From assembly GCA_031290135.1 (NCBI GenBank), contig JAITOE010000217.1, positions 1 through 32,327 of the forward strand: a stretch of DNA of 32,327 nucleotides. The letters run 5' to 3'. Each line of letters begins with the position of its first letter. Within the stretch, counting starts at the first letter, position 1. Below, in pieces: positions 1 to 7,431 of the stretch. The notes under the pieces are model-generated. The model did not search any database. It saw only the letters and a list, made by a program, of their open reading frames with translations, and had not been told where the DNA came from. The DNA is from Eubacteriales Family XIII. Incertae Sedis bacterium. Its GTDB lineage: Bacteria; Bacillota; Clostridia; Peptostreptococcales; Anaerovoracaceae. The position numbers and the translations under genes were made by a program.

Positions 1-70
1 ACAAGAACGCCGAAGACATAGTGCGGATCCGGAAGGGATTCGAACCCGAAAGGGCTGCCCGCGTGAAGAA

Positions 71-90
71 AAGGCTCGGGGAGCCTTTTT
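71..90 (+). terminator. Intrinsic terminator-like hairpin, copy 1
   Basis: AAGGCTC (71-77), loop GGG, GAGCCTT (81-87), with the T-run continuing to 90. A seven-pair stem followed by T residues fits a Rho-independent terminator for whatever lies left of the window. Confidence 0.55.
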
Positions 91-262
91 AGCGGGCAGG
101 TTCAAGCTTTCGGAGAAAGCGCAGAACGGCAGACGCGACCAAAGGGAGCGGCTGCGAAATCCCTGTGGGCTCGCCAAATGTACGGTACGGCAACAAGAAC
201 GCCGAAGACATAGTGCGGATCCGGAAGGGATTCGAACCCGAAAGGGCTGCCCGCGTGAAGAA

Positions 263-282
263 AAGGCTCGGGGAGCCTTTTT
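263..282 (+). terminator. Intrinsic terminator-like hairpin, copy 2
   Basis: Exact duplicate of the hairpin at 71-90, carried by the second copy of the 94-bp repeat. It sits about 20 bp before the start codon of the next gene, so that gene must either be transcribed through it or have a promoter inside the repeat region. Confidence 0.5.
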
Positions 283-303
283 AGCGTTCCCGGAGGTATC
301 GGC

Positions 304-975
304 ATGGCTCCCTGTGCTGCCGGGCAAGAAAAGAAGAGGGACTACGCGAGGGTGACGATGAACAGGATACAGGCAAAACAAATCCTATCTTTTAAGAGGT
401 CGATAGCAAGCATTTTTATTGACGAATGCCCGCTCGGAGAATATCTCAGCAAAAACGGGGATTCTTCCTATGAAGACCTATGGTGCGCTTGGCTGCTGCC
501 CGGCGACGGGCAAGACGGACAAGATGGGCAATATATATGGACGCTGCTGAACGAGAAAAGAAACTGTAATCTTCCCGTGCTGCTTTGTCCGGACGACATG
601 GATTTCTGGTGTACCATCATCGTTGCGCAGGTGCGGTTTTATGAGGACACCGTCGTGTGGGAAAGAATCGGCTTGGTAAAAGAAGCGATAGATGTAAAAC
701 AGTGGCGTGAATCCGGGATTCAAAATATTGAAAAATGGTCGAAAAGCGACAGGGAAATGTACGGGGACATTCTTCAGGGAGCAGGCGCAGACGATAAAAT
801 TTGGGAGAAATGGTGGTCTGAACATTGGGCGGACGAAGAAACGCGCAGGCTGTGGAATTATTTCCATGTTTATTTTAACAATGACGAAAATATCCAATGG
901 CTGGACTGCGAACGGCTGGTTTTTCGCACAAATGACTATGACACCTGCGTTTCCGCGTTTCCCGGCAGCTACTGA
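304..975 (+). CDS. Hypothetical protein, 223 aa, acidic and Trp-rich
   Basis: I do not recognise this protein. The start at 304 is chosen because GGAGG lies at 292-296 with a seven-base spacer. An alternative ATG at 358 (beginning MNRIQAK) has a weaker GAGGG at 348-352 and would give 205 aa. The product looks soluble: no signal peptide or membrane span, many Asp/Glu, and many Trp and Tyr (for example WEKWWSEHW near the C-terminal third). A short GQDGQDGQ repeat near residue 75 interrupts an otherwise globular sequence. It stands alone between a duplicated terminator-bearing repeat and a converging nitrilase gene, so context gives no function. Acidic, aromatic-rich stand-alone proteins of about 200 aa are common among immunity-type proteins, but nothing here proves that. 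Confidence 0.6.
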   Translation: MAPCAAGQEKKRDYARVTMNRIQAKQILSFKRSIASIFIDECPLGEYLSKNGDSSYEDLWCAWLLPGDGQDGQDGQYIWTLLNEKRNCNLPVLLCPDDMDFWCTIIVAQVRFYEDTVVWERIGLVKEAIDVKQWRESGIQNIEKWSKSDREMYGDILQGAGADDKIWEKWWSEHWADEETRRLWNYFHVYFNNDENIQWLDCERLVFRTNDYDTCVSAFPGSY

Positions 976-1106
976 ACCGCAGGCAGGGTCATGGCGGGCA
1001 GCAGGGCGAGCAGCGCGAATATTTTTTTGATTGTAATTTCAACGCTAATCTGCTATACTCAGGATATGAAAGGCGGTGACTGCCGCCATCGGAGGACTTT
1101 CCAAAT

Positions 1107-1913
1107 TCAGTAAGCTTCCGGATGCCTTTGCCGGCCGAGGGGGAGCTGCGCGCGGACCGAATTGAGATAATCGAGGTCAATGTCGCCGTATAGGATGGAT
1201 TCGTGGGAATCCGCCTGCCCGCAATATTCGCCCCATGGGTTTATGATGCAGGAATGTCCGAAAGCCTGGTACGGCGCGGCGAGATCCCGCGCGGGGGAGC
1301 AGGCCGCGAAATAAACCTGCTGGTCGAGGGCGCGCGCGCGCATGAGCAAATCCCAGTGCGCCGGCCCGGTGGTCATGTTGAACGCGGCGGGAAGCAAGAT
1401 GAGCTGCGCCCCCTCCGCCGCCATGGCTGCAAAGAGCGGCGGAAACCGCACGTCATAACATACGGCGACGCCGATTTTTCCGAATTCCGTGTCTACCACG
1501 GTCTTTTTGCTTCCCGCCGACAGGGTTTCGGATTCCACGAACCGGATGCCGCCCTCAATGTCTACGTCATACAGGTGGATTTTCCGGTGCTTTCCCATAA
1601 TGCGCCCTTGCGGGGAAAAGACGAAAGCGGTGTTGTAAACGCTGTCCCCGCTGATTTCCGGTATGGAGCCGCCGATGAGCCATACGCCGTTTTCGCGGGC
1701 CAGCTCCGACATGAGGCGGACGCTTTCCCCGTCTTCACCTTCCGCATATGCGTGGAAGTATTTGCTGGAATAGGGGCAGTTCCACATCTCCGGCAAGCAG
1801 ATCATGTTTGCGCCGGTTTGCGCGGCTTCCTGTATGTAGGCCTTGGCGCTTTTGTGCGCCGCCGTTTTTTCCATATAGCCTTTCATTTGGCAAAGAGCGA
1901 GCTTAAATTTCAT
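1107..1913 (-). CDS. Carbon-nitrogen hydrolase (nitrilase superfamily, omega-amidase/NIT2-like)
   Basis: A 268-aa member of the nitrilase superfamily, about the usual length. The Glu-Lys-Cys catalytic triad is visible: E42 in LPEMW, K111 in HRKIHLYDVD and C152 in AVCYDVRFP. The family hydrolyses non-peptide C-N bonds, usually deamidating small omega-amides such as 2-oxoglutaramate or cleaving carbamoyl groups; the YDVD and YDVRFP motifs are closest to the NIT2/YafV-type omega-amidases as I know them. The protein is cytosolic, with no signal peptide. The start is supported by AGGAGG eight bases upstream, and a near-consensus sigma-70 promoter lies at 1949-1977. It diverges from the radical SAM gene that follows. 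The exact substrate cannot be read from sequence. Confidence 0.9.
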   Translation of the reverse strand: MKFKLALCQMKGYMEKTAAHKSAKAYIQEAAQTGANMICLPEMWNCPYSSKYFHAYAEGEDGESVRLMSELARENGVWLIGGSIPEISGDSVYNTAFVFSPQGRIMGKHRKIHLYDVDIEGGIRFVESETLSAGSKKTVVDTEFGKIGVAVCYDVRFPPLFAAMAAEGAQLILLPAAFNMTTGPAHWDLLMRARALDQQVYFAACSPARDLAAPYQAFGHSCIINPWGEYCGQADSHESILYGDIDLDYLNSVRAQLPLGRQRHPEAY

Positions 1914-1948
1914 GGCACGGTCCTCCTGTTGAAATGTTGTTTTTACTT

Positions 1949-1977
1949 ATTATACCCCTTTTAAAAAAAATATGCAA
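1949..1977 (-). promoter_or_regulatory. Sigma-70-type promoter for the nitrilase-family gene
   Basis: On the minus strand, TTGCAT (1972-1977) and TATAAT (1949-1954) are separated by exactly 17 bp, 36 bp upstream of the start codon. On the plus strand the same interval holds TTGAAA (1929-1934), 16 bp, then TATACC (1951-1956), which could serve the diverging radical SAM gene. Confidence 0.6.
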
Positions 1978-1999
1978 GATGGGTGCGGGCGGAAAAGAT

Positions 2000-3916
2000 A
2001 TGGAAATGACAAACGCCGGATTTTTGCCGGTTACAAAACAAGACATGGAAGAGCGGGGATGGGAGCAGGCGGACTTCGTGCTGGTCACGGGGGACGCTTA
2101 CGTGGACCATCCTTCCTTCGGCGCCGCCATCATTGCGCGGGTGCTGGAAAATGACGGATACAAAGTGGCCGTGCTGGCGCGTCCCGGCTGGGCGGACCCC
2201 GAAGATTTCCGGCGTTTCGGCAGGCCCCGGCTGGGCTTTCTGATCACGGGCGGCTGCGTGGATTCCATGGTCAACCATTATTCGGTCATGAAACGGAGGC
2301 GGAGAAAGGACGTGTACGCGCCGGGCGGGGTCGCGGGGGGCAGGCCGGACCGTGCGGTCATCGTCTACGCCAACCGGGCAAGGGAAGCGTACAAAGGGAT
2401 TCCGGTGGTGATTGGCGGCTTGGAAGCCAGCCTTCGGCGTTTCGGGCACTATGATTACTGGGATGACCGGGTGCGCCGTTCCATCCTGCTGGACGCGCGG
2501 GCGGACATCCTGATCTACGGGATGGGGGAGAAAAGCATGCTGGAAGTGGCTGCGGCGCTGAATGACGGTTTTGACGCGCGCGACGTCACCTGGGTTCCCG
2601 GCACGGCGTACCGGACGGCGGAACCGCCGGCGGACGCGCTGTGCCTGCCCGGTTTTGAGACCCTGTCCGATCCGGCCGCCTACGCGGAAAGCTTCAAATT
2701 ACAATATGAAAACATCGAAAGCTTCAGCGCGAAGCCGCTGGCGGAGGCTTACCCAAACGCGTCTTATGTCGTCCAGAACACGCCGCAGCCGCCCTTGACC
2801 CAGACGGAAATGGACGCGGTCTACGAACTGCCGTATACGGGCGTCGGGCACCCCGCCTATAGGTCCGAAGGCGCCCCTCCTGCGGCGGAAGAGATAAAAT
2901 TCAGCCTGGCGGCGAACCGCGGCTGCTTCGGCGGTTGCGCGTTTTGTGCGCTGACGGCGCACCAGGGACGCATGGTGACGGGGCGCAGCCGGGATTCGCT
3001 GCTGCGAGAGGCGAAAAAACTCACGGAGCGCGAAGATTTCAAGGGTTATATCCATGATGTGGGCGGCCCTACGGCCAATTTCCGGGAAAACGCCTGCGCC
3101 GGCATGGCAAAGCGGGGCGCCTGCAAGGAGAAAGACTGCCTGTTTCCGGCACCCTGCCCGAACCTAAAGGCCGATCACGGGGAATTTCTGGGAACCCTGC
3201 GGGCGCTGCGCGGGCTGCCCGGCGTGAAAAAGGTTTTTATCCGTTCCGGCATCCGTTACGATTACCTGATGGCGGACCCGGCGCACCGCGCCGTCCTGCG
3301 CGAAATATGCGAACATCACGTCAGCGGCATGCTGAAAGTGGCGCCGGAGCATATCGCGCCGGGCGTTCTGAAGCGCATGAGAAAGCCGGGAAAAACGGTA
3401 TACGACGCCTTCGCGGCGGAATACGCGAAGGCGAACAAGCGTCTTTCGATGAACCAATACCTGCTGCCTTATTTTATTTCGTCCCATCCGGGCAGCACCT
3501 TGCGTGATGCGGTGGATCTGGCGCTGTATCTGAAACAGTCCGGTTTTGCGCCGGATCAGGTGCAGGATTTTTACCCCGTGCCGGGCACGCTGGCCACCTG
3601 CATGTACTATGCCGGCATGGATCCGCTGACAGGCGAGGCGGTTTATGCCGCGAAAAGCGCGCAGGAAAAAGAATGGCAGCGGGCCTTGCTGCATTTTGCC
3701 AAGCCGGAGAACCGCCGACGGGTCATGGAAGCGCTCGCGGCGGCCGGGCGGGAGGACGCCATGCCCGTCCTGTTTCCGCCGAAGATCGGGCGCGGGCCGG
3801 CATCCGGACGCGGGACGAAGCCCGGACATGAAACGGCGCCCAAGCGAGGGACGAATCCCGGACGTGAAACGGCGCCCACGCGCGGGACGAAGCCCGGACG
3901 CAGAGGAGGCGGGTAA
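2000..3916 (+). CDS. ygiQ: YgiQ-family radical SAM protein (UPF0313)
   Basis: A long YgiQ/UPF0313-type protein, 638 aa from the chosen start. The radical SAM cluster motif is C309-x3-C313-x2-C316 (in NRGCFGGCAFC). An N-terminal Rossmann-like region contains the family stretches GDAYVDHPSFG, GLEASLRRFGHYDYWDD and DARADILIYGMGE. Function is not settled for this family; a radical-mediated modification is assumed. The frame opens at 1934, but that would place the start inside the promoter interval, so I chose ATG 2000, preceded by GGCGG at seven bases; ATG 2006 is also possible. The C-terminal about 40 residues are a Gly/Pro/Arg-rich tandem repeat (12-residue unit, 36 bp) outside the conserved domain. 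The stop overlaps the next gene's start (TAATG), indicating translational coupling. Confidence 0.92.
   Translation: MEMTNAGFLPVTKQDMEERGWEQADFVLVTGDAYVDHPSFGAAIIARVLENDGYKVAVLARPGWADPEDFRRFGRPRLGFLITGGCVDSMVNHYSVMKRRRRKDVYAPGGVAGGRPDRAVIVYANRAREAYKGIPVVIGGLEASLRRFGHYDYWDDRVRRSILLDARADILIYGMGEKSMLEVAAALNDGFDARDVTWVPGTAYRTAEPPADALCLPGFETLSDPAAYAESFKLQYENIESFSAKPLAEAYPNASYVVQNTPQPPLTQTEMDAVYELPYTGVGHPAYRSEGAPPAAEEIKFSLAANRGCFGGCAFCALTAHQGRMVTGRSRDSLLREAKKLTEREDFKGYIHDVGGPTANFRENACAGMAKRGACKEKDCLFPAPCPNLKADHGEFLGTLRALRGLPGVKKVFIRSGIRYDYLMADPAHRAVLREICEHHVSGMLKVAPEHIAPGVLKRMRKPGKTVYDAFAAEYAKANKRLSMNQYLLPYFISSHPGSTLRDAVDLALYLKQSGFAPDQVQDFYPVPGTLATCMYYAGMDPLTGEAVYAAKSAQEKEWQRALLHFAKPENRRRVMEALAAAGREDAMPVLFPPKIGRGPASGRGTKPGHETAPKRGTNPGRETAPTRGTKPGRRGGG
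3816..3902 (+). repeat. 36-bp tandem repeat in the ygiQ 3' end
   Basis: About two and a half copies of a 36-bp unit encode variations of GTKPGHETAPKR. Differences between copies are mostly substitutions at single positions, suggesting slippage-type expansion of a disordered, basic tail. Confidence 0.7.
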
Positions 3917-5283
3917 TGGAATTATTTATAAAGTTACCACAGATTATGGAAGAGGGCAGACTTGCGTGGGAAGAAGCGCACGCGGAACCGTTGACGCGCA
4001 CAGAGACGGTTTCCGGGGTTGACGGAAGCACCCGGCATTCACCCGCGGACGGTCCGGCAAACCGCATGATTTTCGCAGACAACCTGAGCGCCATGAAATC
4101 CTGCGCGGACCAAGGAATGGCGGGCGCCTTCCATCTGATCTACGCGGATCCGCCCTTCTTCTCGAAAAACAACTACGAGGGCGGCACCAAACTGAAATTG
4201 CCGGCGGGGGAAACACAGCTCTCCCGGCAGACGGCCTACCGGGACAGCTGGCAGGACGGCATGGAGGGGTATCTGCGCATGCTGGTTCCCCGGTTCTACG
4301 CGTTCCGGGAACTGCTCGCCGACACGGGCAGCTTCTGGATCCATCTGGACTGGCACGCCGTCCACTATGTCAAGGTAGTCTTGGACGCCATATTCGGCGG
4401 CGAAAATTTTATAAACGAAGTCATATGGAATTACAAGTCCGGCGGGGTGAGCCGGCGCCGCTTCGCCCGGAAGCACGACAGCCTGCTTTTCTATGGAAAA
4501 ACCAGCAGGTACTACTTTGCCCCGCAGCAGGAAAAATCCTACAACAGGGGTCTCAAACCCTACCGTTTCAAGGGCGTGAAAGAGTACCGGGACGAAACGG
4601 GATGGTACACGTGGGTCAACCGGAAGGACGTCTGGCAGATCGACATGGTGGGACGGACCTCCGGCGAACGCACCGGATACGCGACGCAAAAGCCCGAAGC
4701 CCTGCTCGCGCGCATTCTGGAAAGCTGCACGAAAGAAGGGGATCTCTGCGCGGATTTTTTTGGCGGGTCGGGCACCTTGGCGGCGGTTGCGCAGCGCATG
4801 GGGCGCCGCTGGCTGTTTTGCGACGCGGGACAGCTTGCCCAGGTAAGCGCGCAGAAGCGGATGCTAAGCGCGGGCGCGGATTTCGAAGTGCTCGCCGGCG
4901 CGGGAACAAAGCTGTGTGCCGAAGGAACATTCGAAGCGGCCTGCCGGGCGGAACCCTCGCCGGATCCGGGAAAAACGGTGTTCAGGGTGGAGCTTACGCG
5001 CTACGCGTTCCCGGCCGGCCTGCCGGACGCAGAGGAAAAACAGGCGGACCTGATAAAGTCCGCCCTGCGGGAGGATTCGATGCAGTTTGTCGCCTACTGG
5101 AGCGTGGACTTCCGTTATGACGGCATCTGTTTCAGGCCGCAGGCTTCCCTGTGCAGGGAAAAAGATACGCTCGAAAGCGCCTGTGCGAGGCTTCTGGCGG
5201 TTGCCGGCCCGGTTGCCGTCCGCGTTGCGGACATCTTCGGCAACCGCAGCATGAGGCTGCTGGAGGTGGAACGGCGGGCATAA
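3916..5283 (+). CDS. Orphan beta-class DNA N-methyltransferase (adenine/cytosine-N4)
   Basis: A 455-aa DNA methyltransferase that transfers methyl from S-adenosylmethionine to an exocyclic amino group. Motif order gives the beta class: catalytic motif IV DPPF at 78-81 (YADPPF), a target-recognition region at about 110-245, the YATQKPEALL block at 255-264, then the SAM-binding motif DFFGGSGT at 280-287. The family's FADNLSAM block is at 53-60. The last about 150 residues after the SAM motif (from about 305) are longer than in minimal enzymes and I do not recognise them. It starts inside the stop codon of ygiQ with AGAGGAGG upstream, so the pair is translationally coupled. No restriction endonuclease is adjacent, which makes it a probable orphan, possibly regulatory, methyltransferase. 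The recognition site cannot be predicted from sequence. Confidence 0.88.
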   Translation: MELFIKLPQIMEEGRLAWEEAHAEPLTRTETVSGVDGSTRHSPADGPANRMIFADNLSAMKSCADQGMAGAFHLIYADPPFFSKNNYEGGTKLKLPAGETQLSRQTAYRDSWQDGMEGYLRMLVPRFYAFRELLADTGSFWIHLDWHAVHYVKVVLDAIFGGENFINEVIWNYKSGGVSRRRFARKHDSLLFYGKTSRYYFAPQQEKSYNRGLKPYRFKGVKEYRDETGWYTWVNRKDVWQIDMVGRTSGERTGYATQKPEALLARILESCTKEGDLCADFFGGSGTLAAVAQRMGRRWLFCDAGQLAQVSAQKRMLSAGADFEVLAGAGTKLCAEGTFEAACRAEPSPDPGKTVFRVELTRYAFPAGLPDAEEKQADLIKSALREDSMQFVAYWSVDFRYDGICFRPQASLCREKDTLESACARLLAVAGPVAVRVADIFGNRSMRLLEVERRA

Positions 5284-5284
5284 T

Positions 5285-5324
5285 CCCCGTCATTGCGAGG
5301 AGCGAAGCCCCCGTCATTGCGAGG
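5285..5324. repeat. Two 16-bp direct repeats between convergent genes
   Basis: CCCCGTCATTGCGAGG occurs at 5285-5300 and again at 5309-5324, 24 bp apart, in the short gap between the converging methyltransferase and ABC ATPase genes. The core CCGTCATTGCGAG is also the arm of the large inverted-repeat element at 6377-6580, so this is a reduced member of the same repeat family. Confidence 0.8.
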
Positions 5325-5326
5325 TC

Positions 5327-6334
5327 CTACCGGTAAAAGAGCGCCTTTCCGTCCTGGATGCGCAGGTCGATCATGTCACCCGTCCGGTACCGGCCCGACA
5401 GATCGGTCACAAAGTTGAGCGTGCAGTCGTTGCGCCGGACGTAGAGGCGCTGGTAGTCCCCCAGATATTCCACGTGTTCCACCGCAAAATCCCCCGGATC
5501 CAGCGCGACGGAGATGATGCCGGGGCGGATCATGGCCATGCAGGGGCCGTCCGGCAAGCCGGGCGCCGAAAGGCGTATGGTTCCGCTTTCGAAACGGCCG
5601 TTTTGCACGGTGCCGGGCAGGGTGTTCCCGTTGCAGAAATATTCGGCGATGTCAAGCGTTCCGGGAAAGTTGTAGACTTGATCCGGGGTGTCGCACTGCA
5701 TGATTTCGCCCTCCATCATAAAGGCCATGTGGTCGGAGAGCATCAACGCGTCGTCCCGGTCGGCCGTGACTTGTATGACGGTCAGTTCAAAGCGCTCATG
5801 CAGTTCGCGGATCAGCTTTCGCATCCCGGCGCGAGATTCGGTTTCGAGCATGGAAAAAGGTTCGTCCAGCAGCAGAATCCGGGGGTGCATGACCAATGCC
5901 TGCGCAAGCGCCGCCCGTTCGCGTTCCTCTACGGAAAGCGCCGCCGGGCGTTTCGTGCCGAGTGCCTTGCCGTACACCGCCCCCAGCGCGTCCGCCGCCT
6001 GGGAAAGGCGTTTTTTTTCAGGGACGTCCGCCATCTTGAGCGGAAAGCAGATGTTTTCCAGCACGGTCAGGTGCGGAAAAAGACGCAGATCCCTGCATAC
6101 AAGGGAGACGGGGCGCGCTTCCGGCGGCAGCCCGTCTAACGGTTCGCCGTCTAAGAGGATGGCGCCGGCCTGGGTTGCAATCAGTCCGGCGACGGCTTTG
6201 AGAAGGGTGCTTTTTCCGCAGCCGGAATTGCCCAGGACCGAAAAGAATTCGCCGTCCTCCACATGCAGGCTCACCTCAAAAAGCGTTTGCTGTTCGCCAT
6301 GGAACACGTCCAGATTTTCTATTGTCAGGCTCAT
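5327..6334 (-). CDS. ABC transporter ATP-binding protein (PotA/FbpC-like) with degenerate motifs
   Basis: A 335-aa ATP-binding subunit: nucleotide-binding domain (1-235), then a TOBE-like C-terminal domain (about 240-335), the layout of importers for polyamines, iron(III), sulfate or thiamine. Walker A is intact (GNSGCGKST, 35-43) and Walker B is present (ILLLDEP, 153-159). Several catalytic positions depart from the family: the Q-loop glutamine is R81 (VCRDLRLFPH against VFQ), the signature LSGGQ is LSVEE (133-137), the switch histidine is A191 (VTADRDDA against VTHD), and the D-loop region reads SMLE. This suggests weak or lost hydrolysis, or dependence on an unseen partner ATPase. A permease lies upstream on the same strand after a 284-bp repeat-filled gap. 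No substrate-binding protein is in the window. Confidence 0.88.
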   Translation of the reverse strand: MSLTIENLDVFHGEQQTLFEVSLHVEDGEFFSVLGNSGCGKSTLLKAVAGLIATQAGAILLDGEPLDGLPPEARPVSLVCRDLRLFPHLTVLENICFPLKMADVPEKKRLSQAADALGAVYGKALGTKRPAALSVEERERAALAQALVMHPRILLLDEPFSMLETESRAGMRKLIRELHERFELTVIQVTADRDDALMLSDHMAFMMEGEIMQCDTPDQVYNFPGTLDIAEYFCNGNTLPGTVQNGRFESGTIRLSAPGLPDGPCMAMIRPGIISVALDPGDFAVEHVEYLGDYQRLYVRRNDCTLNFVTDLSGRYRTGDMIDLRIQDGKALFYR

Positions 6335-6346
6335 GGGGTTCCCTTT

Positions 6347-6364
6347 CTGTTATGAATCTTAGGT
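6347..6364 (-). repeat. 18-bp dispersed motif, copy 1
   Basis: CTGTTATGAATCTTAGGT read on the plus strand. On the minus strand (ACCTAAGATTCATAACAG) it sits 12 bp upstream of the ABC ATPase start codon, reaching into the likely ribosome-binding region. The same 18 bases recur exactly at 15293-15310 and 18244-18261, and a degenerate form is at 12905-12920. Confidence 0.8.
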
Positions 6365-6376
6365 ATGAACGGCACC

Positions 6377-6580
6377 GCTGCGGGGCGGGCATATCTCCCG
6401 TCATTGCGAGAAGCGGAGCGCCGAAGCAATCCAGTGCCTGTGGATTGCTTCGCTTTGCGCACCTATCTCCATTTGCGCAGCAAATGGCTGGCAGGTGCCA
6501 ATCGAGAACTCCCCGGCTTTAGCCGGGTAGGAGTTCACCGTAGCTCGCAATGACGGAGGATGTGACGCCCGCCCCGCAGC
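6377..6580. repeat. Nested inverted-repeat element (copy A of a structured repeat)
   Basis: A 204-bp palindromic element lies between the ABC permease and ATPase genes. The outermost stem is 14 perfect pairs (6377-6390 with 6567-6580). Inside it is a 13-bp stem, CCGTCATTGCGAG (6398-6410) with 6544-6556. Inside that are an 11-bp hairpin (6422-6432 with 6442-6452), the hairpin CCATTTGC/GCAAATGG (6469-6476 with 6480-6487), and a two-part stem (6506-6518 with 6521-6536). The segment from 6454 onward is shared with 22644-22742. There is no coding content. Nested stems of this kind are typical of REP/BIME-like or MITE-like elements and would form a strong RNA structure in the permease-ATPase transcript. 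Confidence 0.85.
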
Positions 6581-6618
6581 TGGGTAGTTTCGTTCCGTTT
6601 GGCTACAAAACTCCGGCC

Positions 6619-7416
6619 TCATCCGCGCTCCGCGGTCCGGAACAGGCCGGAAACGGCAAAAAAGATCAAAAGCATCAGGACGGAGGGCAGGACGAAGGTC
6701 TCGCGCAGCGCGTTCGCCGCGTTTTCGCCGGAAAGACGCAGGACAAAGCCCGCCGGCGTTCCGGCTTTCTCAATCCCCGCGATGAAAGCGAGGACGTACT
6801 GCGTCAAAGACAGCAGGAACGCAATGGCGCCCGCCGCCGCCAAACAGCCTTTCATGGACGGGAGCGACCCGCGGAAAAAGGCCGCGGACGGCGAAGCGCC
6901 CAAATTCCGCGCATGTTCTTCGAGATCCATGGCGGTTTTTCCCATGACGCTTTTCAGGATCCGCAGCGCAAAGGGGAGGGCCAGGATAACATGGGTACAC
7001 AAGGCGGCGGCAATCATATGGCGGTCCGGGACAAGCCGCGCCAAAAATACAAAAATCCAGGCACCCAAAACAGAGACCGGCACAAAGACCGGCAGCGTCG
7101 TCAGGACAAAAAGCGCGCGCCGGCCTTTAAATTCATAAAAAATGAGCGCGCGGGCGGCGAGCAGCGCAACGGCGGCGGCAAGCAGGGCGGCGACGGCGGA
7201 GAGGGCGGCGGCGCGGAGCATGAGCATGAGGATGCTGATGCCGCCGGGGAACAGAAAAGAAACGCCGCGGCCGCCGGGCAGGGACGCCGCGCCGAAGCCG
7301 TGCAGAACGCCCTCCGCTATCCCGGCCAGATTCAGGACCAGCACAAGCAGCAGGGGCGTGAGGAGAATATAGGGGATCAGGCGGCCGTCCAGCTTTATGG
7401 CTGGCAAACGTTTCAT
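6619..7416 (-). CDS. ABC transporter permease (binding-protein-dependent inner-membrane component)
   Basis: A 265-aa integral membrane protein of the MetI-like superfamily, with about six hydrophobic spans. The EAA loop that contacts the ATPase is present as EEHARNLGASPSAAFFRGSLP in the second half (about residues 168-188; family pattern EAA-x3-G-x9-I-x-LP, here with EEH for EAA). It is somewhat short but complete. The start follows AGGAT at eight bases and lies 15 bp after the stop of the sigma-54 activator gene, so activator, permease and ATPase probably form one minus-strand transcript. The partner ATPase is 284 bp downstream. Only one permease gene is present, so it would act as a homodimer or with a partner encoded elsewhere. 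The substrate is unknown. Confidence 0.87.
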   Translation of the reverse strand: MKRLPAIKLDGRLIPYILLTPLLLVLVLNLAGIAEGVLHGFGAASLPGGRGVSFLFPGGISILMLMLRAAALSAVAALLAAAVALLAARALIFYEFKGRRALFVLTTLPVFVPVSVLGAWIFVFLARLVPDRHMIAAALCTHVILALPFALRILKSVMGKTAMDLEEHARNLGASPSAAFFRGSLPSMKGCLAAAGAIAFLLSLTQYVLAFIAGIEKAGTPAGFVLRLSGENAANALRETFVLPSVLMLLIFFAVSGLFRTAERG

Positions 7417-7431
7417 GATGCAGATCCTTTC

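Larger units (their letters stand above)
1..286. repeat. 94-bp direct repeat, two copies 192 bp apart
   Basis: Positions 1-94 recur base for base at 193-286; the left copy is cut by the window edge, so the repeat may be longer. The 98 bp between the copies are unique within the window. Each copy ends in an intrinsic-terminator-like hairpin. The sequence after the second copy runs directly into the ribosome binding site of the gene at 304. A T-loop-like string (GGTTCGAATCC on the minus strand) occurs in each copy, but I could not fold a tRNA around it. It may be the end of a tandem array or a duplicated gene end. Confidence 0.85.

Noticed and set aside
25-60. T-loop-like string GGTTCGAATCC on the minus strand, repeated at 217-252
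   Set aside because: The neighbouring bases do not give a five-pair T stem, and no acceptor, D or anticodon arms could be placed, so it is not called a tRNA.
969-1047. Minus-strand signal-peptide-like string KKIFALLALLPAMTLPAV followed by a stop
   Set aside because: No usable start codon with a ribosome binding site, and only about 20 codons. It could be a 5' gene remnant, but support is too weak to list.
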